6,241 nucleotides of DNA from the NCBI GenBank assembly GCA_013791675.1, contig VMTI01000285.1, positions 1 to 6,241 of the forward strand, given 5' to 3'. Shown here piece after piece: positions 1-4,882 of the stretch (the stretch's first letter is position 1; every line of letters starts with the position of its first letter). Made by a program: the position numbers and the translations under genes. The notes beneath the pieces were generated by a model. The model was not told the DNA's origin. It worked only from the letters and a program-made list of their open reading frames with translations, and did no database searches. Source of the DNA: a bacterium. Lineage in GTDB: Bacteria; CG03.

Positions 1-110
1 TATTTAACTTTGACATTTTTCTGCATTGAAAGAGCGGCTTTACCCGCTTTTCGGGCGGCGGAAATAGATGCCTTAAGTAGGAAGGTATTATTTTTTCTTT
101 GCAAGAGCAT
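1..110 (-). CDS. Inositol monophosphatase-family protein, N-terminal 36 codons only (partial, runs off left edge)
   Basis: An open frame starts at ATG 108-110, inside the last 23 bases of the phosphofructokinase gene, and stays open to the left edge. The 36 visible residues include LLKASISAARKAGKAAL (residues 11-27), which resembles the first helix of inositol monophosphatase/SuhB proteins (E. coli SuhB has a similar AARKAG stretch near its start). These enzymes hydrolyse sugar or inositol phosphates with magnesium, but all catalytic motifs (GxxD/EE, DPIDGT, WDxAA) would lie beyond the edge, so the call rests on one helix. The overlap with the upstream gene and the shared strand place it as the fourth gene of the operon. 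No good Shine-Dalgarno is visible; an AGG lies about 14 bases upstream. A TTG two codons later is an alternative start. Alternative: any Ala/Lys-rich N-terminal helix of another family. Confidence 0.55.
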   Translation of the reverse strand, partial: MLLQRKNNTFLLKASISAARKAGKAALSMQKNVKVK

Positions 111-1302
111 AAGCTTTGATTCTGCCTATTTCGGGAAGTTTTCCGACGATGGGAGCGGCGTAATCAATAAATGCGCGCGTCACGTCGTTGCCTGACCGCG
201 AAATAAATTTCGCCGGCATTTCCTTTGTTTCTTTTGCCACATTTTTAAGCGGCACTCTTTCATAATAAACCGAATACCTTTTGCCCGGGCGCCGTCTTAT
301 AGCTATTGACCCGTCAATATCGCCCGAAATCGCGGTTTTCACGGCAACGATACCCACCTCACGGGCTTCTGAGGCGTCGGATGGCGAAACAACGCCCGGA
401 AAAGACCTCTGTATATAACCGAAGGTGTCCGCGCGAACGCGGCTTATTGATGTCCTTGACTTTATTTCACTGGCGAGAAGATCGCCAAGAGCCCCGGAAC
501 CGCTCAGCTGCGCGTTGCCGTGAGCGTCCACTTCTTTGATAAATTTGCTCGCTATGGGTACCCCCGCCCTGTCGGCAATCCCTTCCGACGCGGCGACGAC
601 ACAGCGGCCTAATTTTTTATAAACTTTTTTGACGTCATCCACAAACTTCTTTATGCTGAAAGGCCTTTCCGGAAGATATATAAGATGAGGCCCGTCGTCT
701 TTATAAACTCTCGCCAGAGCCGAAGCCGCCGTAAGAAAACCGGCGTGCCTGCCCATTATTATGTCAATTTTGACTCCCGGAAGAGCGCGGTTGTCAAGAT
801 TGTCGCCCATAAGAGCGCATGCCACAAAGCGCGCCGCGGAACCGAAGCCGGGGGTGTGGTCTGACTCCAAAAGGTCGTTGTCTATGGTCTTGGGAATGTG
901 AAAACATCTCAGCTCATAATTTTTTTTGCGCGCCTCGCAGTTTATTATATGTACCGTTTCGGCTGAATCATTGCCGCCTATGTAAAAGAAATAACGCACG
1001 CCGTATTTATGGAGAACGCCGAATATTTTTTTACAGTCGTCCGCAGTGGGTTTTTTCCTGACCGTTCCCAACGCCGACGATGGCGTCGCGGCTATTTTCA
1101 GAAGATTTTCTTTTGTCTCTTTTCCCAAGTCAATCAGATTTTCTTCAAGAATGCCTTTTATCCCGTGAACGGCTCCGAAAATTTTTTTAATTTCCTTGTG
1201 CTTTTTTGCTTCTAAAACGGCTCCGACAAGGCTCTGATTTATCACCATTGACGGACCGCCGCTCTGCGCTATCAGCATATTGCCCGATACAGCTTTTTTC
1301 AT
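88..1302 (-). CDS. 6-phosphofructokinase, predicted pyrophosphate-dependent (diphosphate--fructose-6-phosphate 1-phosphotransferase)
   Basis: This 404-residue PfkA-superfamily enzyme should phosphorylate fructose 6-phosphate to the 1,6-bisphosphate in the cytoplasm. Visible motifs are the N-terminal phosphate loop AQSGGPSMVINQS (12-24), IGGNDS (108-113), PKTIDND (137-143), MGRHAG (183-188), SEG (239-241), the substrate-binding GYIQRS (295-300) and a C-terminal SRSGNDVTRAFIDYAAPIVG (368-387). Asp112 and Lys138 occupy the two positions that are glycine in ATP-dependent enzymes (E. coli 104 and 124); this pair is the established mark of pyrophosphate use, which would make the step reversible. 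The preceding Asp of GGDD is Asn (111), a variant I recall from a clade of clostridial-type enzymes. The first ATG is chosen because GGGGG lies four bases upstream of it; Met9 lacks comparable signal. It follows accA by 14 bases, and its last 23 bases overlap the next gene. Length is normal for the family. Confidence 0.92.
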   Translation of the reverse strand: MKKAVSGNMLIAQSGGPSMVINQSLVGAVLEAKKHKEIKKIFGAVHGIKGILEENLIDLGKETKENLLKIAATPSSALGTVRKKPTADDCKKIFGVLHKYGVRYFFYIGGNDSAETVHIINCEARKKNYELRCFHIPKTIDNDLLESDHTPGFGSAARFVACALMGDNLDNRALPGVKIDIIMGRHAGFLTAASALARVYKDDGPHLIYLPERPFSIKKFVDDVKKVYKKLGRCVVAASEGIADRAGVPIASKFIKEVDAHGNAQLSGSGALGDLLASEIKSRTSISRVRADTFGYIQRSFPGVVSPSDASEAREVGIVAVKTAISGDIDGSIAIRRRPGKRYSVYYERVPLKNVAKETKEMPAKFISRSGNDVTRAFIDYAAPIVGKLPEIGRIKAYALAKKK

Positions 1303-1316
1303 TTTACCCCCATTTT

Positions 1317-2255
1317 TTAAGTTTTGAATTCGCCCATCTGCCTGAATTTTTTATATCTGTGCTCGGCGTAATTCCTCTTTTTTTTAATGCTCTCAAGAGC
1401 GGCAGTCAGGCTCTTTGAAAGAATTTCAAATTGCTTCGGCGGATTAAGATGAGCTCCGCCCATGGGCTCGGAGACAATTTCATCTATAACGCCCAGCCGT
1501 AAAATATCCTGCGCCGTAAGTTTGAGAACTTTCGCGGCTTCTTCCGACTTGGAAGCGTCCCTGAAAAGAATTGACGCGCAGCCTTCGGGCGATATAACCG
1601 AATATATGGAATTTGCCAGCATCATTATGTAATTGCTCACCCCCAGCGCCAGAGCTCCTCCGGAGCCGCCCTCGCCTATGACTACGGAAATAACAGGCGT
1701 TTGCAGATCCATCATTTCTTCAAGATTTACGGCTATGGCCCTGGCCTGCCCTCTCTCCTCGGCGCCTATTCCCGGGTGTGCTCCGGGCGTGTCAATAAAA
1801 GTAAAGACGGGAAGAGAAAATTTTTCGGCAAGTTTCATAATACGCAGGGCTTTGCGGTATCCTTCGGGATTCGGCATTCCGAAATTCCGTTTTAATTTTT
1901 CGGTGGTATTTTTCCCTTTTTCCTGGCCTATAACGGCGCATTTAACACCGTTGAGCTCGGCGAGACCGCCGATTATAGCGGCATCATCGGCAAAAAGCCT
2001 ATCGCCGTGAAGCTCAATAAAACCCGTGAATATCCCTGAAATATAATCGCTGAAAAGAGGCCTTAAAGGATGCCGTGCCAGCTGCACACGCTGAAATGGT
2101 GTGAGATTCGTGAAAATTTTTCTGCGCAGTTTTGAAAGTTTTTCTTTGAGAGAACTTATCTCGCCGGCATTTTTAATCGGATTGACTTCAAGCTGCTTAA
2201 TTTTTTTCTCTATTTTTAATAGAGGTTTCTCAAATTCCGGCGACAGGTCGCTCAT
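1317..2255 (-). CDS. accA: Acetyl-CoA carboxylase carboxyltransferase, subunit alpha
   Basis: The product (312 residues; E. coli AccA 319) is the alpha half of the carboxyltransferase that, with AccD, moves the carboxyl group from biotin-AccB to acetyl-CoA, giving malonyl-CoA for fatty acid synthesis. It aligns by eye with E. coli AccA throughout: FEKPLLKIEKKI near the start (8-19), QLARHPLRP (58-66), GDRLFADDAAIIGG (84-97), RNFGMPNPEGYRKALR (123-138), FIDTPGAHPGIGAEERGQ (153-170), the oxyanion-hole region GEGGSGGALALG (194-205) and YSVISPEGCASIL (218-230). The last of these is strongly diagnostic. The start matches the E. coli N-terminus. No Shine-Dalgarno is visible in the 8 bases after the upstream stop or just before it, so translation is probably coupled to the upstream gene. 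accD, accB and accC are not in the window. Confidence 0.97.
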   Translation of the reverse strand: MSDLSPEFEKPLLKIEKKIKQLEVNPIKNAGEISSLKEKLSKLRRKIFTNLTPFQRVQLARHPLRPLFSDYISGIFTGFIELHGDRLFADDAAIIGGLAELNGVKCAVIGQEKGKNTTEKLKRNFGMPNPEGYRKALRIMKLAEKFSLPVFTFIDTPGAHPGIGAEERGQARAIAVNLEEMMDLQTPVISVVIGEGGSGGALALGVSNYIMMLANSIYSVISPEGCASILFRDASKSEEAAKVLKLTAQDILRLGVIDEIVSEPMGGAHLNPPKQFEILSKSLTAALESIKKKRNYAEHRYKKFRQMGEFKT

Positions 2256-2263
2256 CGGGTTTT

Positions 2264-2995
2264 TTAAAAAGCGCCTTTGTAAAGTATTGAAAAAGTTCTC
2301 TGCTGCTGTTTATAGAGTCCGGTTTCGGAAATATTTTCAAAGGTAAGCATAAACTGCAGCCCCTCGACGATTTCGTATTTGGCGCCCGCGTTCATTTTGC
2401 AGAGCTCCTTGCCGTTTCCGAGATTATAGGTTTCATAGTAAATACCAAATTTGGAGGGCTTGAAACTGAAACCGGCGAAACCGTTGAGCTTGTCCTTGAA
2501 ATCATGCTCGCTGTTCTTATCTTCGGTATCGTAATTTGTTCCGCCGGTCAGATATAAACCCGGTAAAATAAGTTCTTTGGACATAACAAGAAAAAAACCC
2601 AAGGGATCCTTTTCATATTTCTTTTCCGATTCATTCCATTCGTACCCCTGCGCGTCATATCCCAATGCCATCGCAGGCATAAGCGCGCTCTCTCTAAAAA
2701 TATCAAGTTTTAGATATAATTCGGGATCCCGCCCGTGAATCGTTTCAGAACCTATCAGATTAGCGATATCCCATGAAAAACCCACATTCATTCCCTGCAT
2801 TACGCCGAAAACCGACCTCGTCATCATTCCGCCGGAATTGTAAACGCGAAACGACATATTGTATTCACCGTAATTGAGACATTCCCCGTTCGGTATATAT
2901 ATGATACGCTCGGAATTTCCGGCGCCATCAACGAACTGCGGATTCCCTAAAACAGCCAGCGCGGCCACAACGATTAAAAACAGATTCTTTTTCAT
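2264..2995 (-). CDS. Secreted protein, probable outer-membrane beta-barrel (YjbH/porin-like), function unknown
   Basis: The 243-residue product begins with a classic signal peptide: MKKN, a hydrophobic core LFLIVVAALAVLG (5-17), then a polar stretch with probable cleavage after VDG (24). The mature part is rich in alternating aromatic and polar residues and glycine, as in beta-strands (for example YLKLDIF 94-100, GFAGFSF 172-178, KFGIYYETY 182-190, LQFMLTF 213-219), and ends in Phe after FSILYKGA, the usual terminal signal for BAM-dependent barrel insertion. The order PAMALGYD (107-114), then GFFLVMSKEL (133-142), then LYLTGG (147-152) recalls barrel proteins related to YjbH, but I do not recognise the family firmly. 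Two cysteines (39, 199) might form a disulfide. A strong ribosome-binding site and a candidate promoter precede it, so it seems to head the operon, with accA 8 bases downstream. Its role beside metabolic genes is unclear. Confidence 0.8.
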   Translation of the reverse strand: MKKNLFLIVVAALAVLGNPQFVDGAGNSERIIYIPNGECLNYGEYNMSFRVYNSGGMMTRSVFGVMQGMNVGFSWDIANLIGSETIHGRDPELYLKLDIFRESALMPAMALGYDAQGYEWNESEKKYEKDPLGFFLVMSKELILPGLYLTGGTNYDTEDKNSEHDFKDKLNGFAGFSFKPSKFGIYYETYNLGNGKELCKMNAGAKYEIVEGLQFMLTFENISETGLYKQQQRTFSILYKGAF

Positions 2996-3002
2996 ATAAA
3001 TT

Positions 3003-3009
3003 ACCTCCG
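3003..3009 (-). promoter_or_regulatory. Strong Shine-Dalgarno for the beta-barrel gene
   Basis: Read on the minus strand the site is CGGAGGT, with GGAGG separated by 8 bases from the ATG at 2995. It is the best ribosome-binding site in the window and fixes the start of the 243-residue secreted protein. Later genes in the same block have weaker or no sites. Confidence 0.85.
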
Positions 3010-3020
3010 TATTCCCCGAT

Positions 3021-3048
3021 TCTATAAAATATATGCGCCAGGAGTAAA
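3021..3048 (-). promoter_or_regulatory. Candidate sigma70-type promoter for the minus-strand operon
   Basis: On the minus strand a -35-like TTTACT (3048-3043) lies 16 bases before a -10-like TATAGA (3026-3021). Each box matches the consensus at four of six positions. Initiation near 3014 would give a leader of about 19 bases containing the GGAGG site. The position is right for an operon head but the match is modest, and AT-rich DNA yields such hits by chance. Confidence 0.35.
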
Positions 3049-3110
3049 GGCTTTTGGCGGACAGGATAGAGCTGCCCCCTTATTGAATAAACCCCGTAAT
3101 ACGACATTTG

Positions 3111-3133
3111 ACGCCTAAATGACGGCGTTTTTT
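3111..3133 (+). terminator. Terminator-like hairpin with T-run inside the intergenic region
   Basis: ACGCC (3111-3115) pairs with GGCGT (3124-3128) around an 8-base loop, and six Ts follow directly (3128-3133, the first paired). A G-T pair can extend the stem by one. The stem is short for an intrinsic terminator. It points along the plus strand, where no gene lies upstream, so it would act only on a leader transcript or small RNA. CATTT (3105-3109) can instead pair with AAATG (3117-3121), which excludes this stem, the layout expected of an attenuator. Confidence 0.3.
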
Positions 3134-3140
3134 CCTAAAT
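3114..3140. repeat. Direct repeat CCTAAAT x2, 20 bases apart
   Basis: CCTAAAT occurs at 3114-3120 and 3134-3140, start to start 20 bases, close to two helical turns. GACG is also repeated at 3110-3113 and 3121-3124, 11 bases apart. Phased short repeats between divergent genes could be protein-binding half-sites, but seven bases is short and overlap with the hairpin gives another explanation. Confidence 0.25.
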
Positions 3141-3209
3141 CTTAACGGGGGGCTGCCTGCTCTTTTGATTTGATTTTCGCCAAGCAAAACAGGGTATTTA
3201 TAAATCACG

Positions 3210-3223
3210 CTTAATTTGTTAAG
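3210..3223. promoter_or_regulatory. 14-base inverted repeat just upstream of the CBS gene
   Basis: CTTAA (3210-3214) and TTAAG (3219-3223) form a perfect inverted repeat around TTTG, ending 7 bases before the ATG at 3231. It occupies the place where a ribosome-binding site or an operator would be. A -10-like TAAAAT (3225-3230) follows at once but sits too close to the ATG to drive it unless translation starts downstream. Other -10-like matches such as TATAAA (3199-3204) lack a well-spaced -35 box, so no plus-strand promoter is assigned. Confidence 0.3.
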
Positions 3224-3230
3224 ATAAAAT

Positions 3231-3704
3231 ATGTTAGTTAAGGATGTTATGATACAGGACGTTATAACCGTTCAGCGTTCAACCAATCTGAGAGAGTTGC
3301 TTAACATATTCAAGAATTTCCACACTTCTCCGCTTCTGCCCGTCGTTGACCGGAATAAGGTTTTTCTCGGCGGCATTACGCTCAAAGATGTAATTGAGCC
3401 GTTCAGCAGTATTCCTTCGCGGATGGCAAGAACCGCGAAATACGCTTTCGGTAACAATTTTATGTTTAACGATCTGCAAAATATAAATATTCCTCCGGAT
3501 TCGGGCACACTATTTCTTGTGGATGACCTTTATTCAAAAAAAATAATAACAATCCAGGAAGACGACACAATAATTTCCGCGGAACAGACAATGGACCTTA
3601 ACAGAATAGGAACGATTCCTGTTTTAAAAGACAAACTCTTTGTCGGAATGTTGACCAAATTTGATATTGTCATAGGCATTCTAAAAGAAAAAGGTATCAT
3701 CTGA
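3231..3704 (+). CDS. Stand-alone two-CBS-domain protein, probable regulator of the adjacent antiporter
   Basis: The 157-residue product is two CBS domains and little else. The first runs from VKDVMIQDVITV (3-14) to the closing LGGITLKDVI (46-55); the second spans about 96-155, from VDDLYSKKIITI to VGMLTKFDIV (138-147). A linker of about 35 residues (60-95) between them is longer than in compact CBS pairs. There is no signal peptide or membrane segment, so it is cytoplasmic. Tandem CBS domains commonly bind adenine nucleotides (AMP, ATP, c-di-AMP) and gate transporters or enzymes. The antiporter gene begins 8 bases after its stop, so the two are almost certainly cotranscribed, and regulation of the antiporter is inferred from this. 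The start is uncertain: ATG 3231 has no Shine-Dalgarno, while Met7 (3249) has AAGGA four bases upstream; the first is preferred because the domain's conserved opening VKDVM would otherwise be lost. Confidence 0.85.
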   Translation: MLVKDVMIQDVITVQRSTNLRELLNIFKNFHTSPLLPVVDRNKVFLGGITLKDVIEPFSSIPSRMARTAKYAFGNNFMFNDLQNINIPPDSGTLFLVDDLYSKKIITIQEDDTIISAEQTMDLNRIGTIPVLKDKLFVGMLTKFDIVIGILKEKGII

Positions 3705-3712
3705 ATTCGTAA

Positions 3713-4882
3713 ATGCACATTTTATTCAGTCTTGGCCTGGTGCTTCTCGGCGCATGGTTGTCCGGCAAAATAGTTAAACTGATAAGTCTTCCCCTCGTAA
3801 CGGCTTATATAATTTTCGGAATCATCGCCGGGCCGGATGTGATAAATCTGGTGCACAGAGATCTTATAAATGTATCTCCCTTAATTTCAAGTATAGGCCT
3901 TGGCCTCATAGCGTTCAATATAGGCCAAAATTTTATATGGAGTGATATAAAAAAGATAGGTAAAATGGTTGCGGTAATAGCTTTGTTTGAGTCCCTGGGC
4001 GCATATGTTCTGGTGACACTTGCGGCAAGATATATATTTTCCCTGGGATGGGCGCCTTCTCTGTGCCTGGGAGCGTTATCTTCCGCATCAGCTCCGGCAG
4101 CTATAATGATGATTATAAAAGAATACCGCGCAAACGGACTTTTTACCGGCACGCTTCTTGGTATTGTGGCTTTTGACGACGCTTTGTGCCTCATAATATT
4201 ATCTATATCCTTGGCTATGGCAAAAACCATCTCTGTCATAGGCGCAAGCGACATAGCAGTTTTGCACGCGCTGCTTTTTTCTATCGGCAGCATAGGCGGC
4301 GCGTTGCTGGTGGGAATTATTCTGGCTTTGCTTATCAAACAAATATCCTACTTTGTCCTCACGCGTGAAAACCTTCTGATTTTTATGCTCGCCTCTATTT
4401 TTATCGGAATCGGCATTTCCGAAATGCTGGAAATTCCTCTTCTTTTAACATGCATGATTATGGGCGCGGTCATAGCTAACATATCTCATGAAACAAAATA
4501 TTTTGATGTCCTGCATGAAATTGACTCGCCCATTTATCTGCTTTTTTTTGTTTTTGCCGGCGCCAACTTAAAACTAAACGCTATATCTTCGGTCGGAGCC
4601 ATAGGCATAGTTTATTTTGTAGTAAGAATTTTCGGGAAATTTACGGGTTCCTATATCGGAGGTGTTTTATCCGATGCCCCCGCGAGAATAAGAAAATATA
4701 TGTGGCTCGGATTAGTGCCGCAGGCGGGCGTGGCGCTGGGCGCTGCTCTCATGGTCAGAGATCAGCTTCCTCAGTTCGGCGAAATGATATTCACGACAAT
4801 TGTGACCACCACCGTCGCTTACGAACTACTGGGGCCGCTATGCGCCAAACTGGCTCTCAAAAAAGCCGGCGAGATAGCTTAA
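3713..4882 (+). CDS. Cation:proton antiporter, CPA2 family (Kef/NapA-type membrane core)
   Basis: The 389-residue integral membrane protein has about 12-13 hydrophobic segments and should exchange Na+ or K+ for H+ across the inner membrane. Family marks are LISLPLVTAYIIFGIIAGP (23-41) in the first segments, an unwound-helix motif SSASAPAA (123-130), then LGIVAFDDALCLI (149-161) with the paired acidic residues Asp155-Asp156, LLFFVFAGANL (276-286), the basic helix VRIFGKFTG (304-312) and GLVPQAGVALGAAL (333-346). An Asp-Asp pair, rather than Asn-Asp, is typical of electrogenic members, so Na+/H+ exchange is somewhat favoured; ion choice cannot be read directly. The protein ends soon after the last segment, without the C-terminal RCK/TrkA-N domain of KefB/KefC, which fits regulation by the separate CBS protein encoded just upstream. 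No clear ribosome-binding site precedes the ATG, suggesting coupling to that gene. Its last four bases overlap the convergent gene. Confidence 0.93.
   Translation: MHILFSLGLVLLGAWLSGKIVKLISLPLVTAYIIFGIIAGPDVINLVHRDLINVSPLISSIGLGLIAFNIGQNFIWSDIKKIGKMVAVIALFESLGAYVLVTLAARYIFSLGWAPSLCLGALSSASAPAAIMMIIKEYRANGLFTGTLLGIVAFDDALCLIILSISLAMAKTISVIGASDIAVLHALLFSIGSIGGALLVGIILALLIKQISYFVLTRENLLIFMLASIFIGIGISEMLEIPLLLTCMIMGAVIANISHETKYFDVLHEIDSPIYLLFFVFAGANLKLNAISSVGAIGIVYFVVRIFGKFTGSYIGGVLSDAPARIRKYMWLGLVPQAGVALGAALMVRDQLPQFGEMIFTTIVTTTVAYELLGPLCAKLALKKAGEIA
4879..4882. other. Shared TTAA: overlapping stop codons of two convergent genes
   Basis: The palindrome TTAA holds the TAA stop of the antiporter (4880-4882, plus strand) and the TAA stop of the flavoprotein (4879-4881, minus strand). 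There is no intergenic DNA and no hairpin with a T-run beside it that I can see, so both transcripts must read into the opposite gene before ending. Confidence 0.9.

Larger units (their letters stand above)
3054..3183. other. Irregular long fold-back in the divergent intergenic region, candidate structured RNA or leader
   Basis: Three blocks pair in nested order: TTGGCG 3054-3059 with CGCCAA 3178-3183; AGAGC 3068-3072 with GCTCT 3159-3163; GCCCCC 3074-3079 with GGGGGC 3148-3153. Internal loops separate them and a small hairpin (3111-3128) sits inside. CCCCGT 3092-3097 can compete for ACGGGG 3145-3150, so two folds are possible. The pairing is symmetric, so the strand cannot be told. It could be the 5' leader of the plus-strand CBS-antiporter operon, a free-standing RNA of the long-hairpin kind, or chance. 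I do not recognise a known riboswitch or 6S RNA. Single six-base matches are expected by chance at this scale; the collinear order of three is the argument. Confidence 0.3.

Noticed and set aside
1633..2010. 125-codon plus-strand frame inside accA
   Set aside because: It is the antisense shadow of the conserved accA core, with no ribosome site and no recognisable domain.
2256..2275. TTTTTAAAAA stretch between the barrel gene and accA as a terminator
   Set aside because: It is an AT-only palindrome without a GC stem, and it lies in the coding end of the barrel gene directly before accA, where read-through is expected.
3054..3086. Tiny plus-strand reading frame TTG to TGA (10 residues) after an AGGAG at 3040-3044, as a leader peptide
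   Set aside because: The start is TTG, the frame is only ten codons, and no run of one amino acid suggests attenuation. The AGGAG is easily chance.
3071..3156. Terminal inverted repeats of a small mobile element
   Set aside because: The arms GCTGCCCCC and GGGGGCTGC pair imperfectly, there is no flanking target duplication, and no second copy is present in the window.
3805..4338. Long minus-strand reading frame opposite the antiporter
   Set aside because: It lies wholly inside a well-supported membrane protein gene, matches no family, and arises from the base bias of hydrophobic codons.
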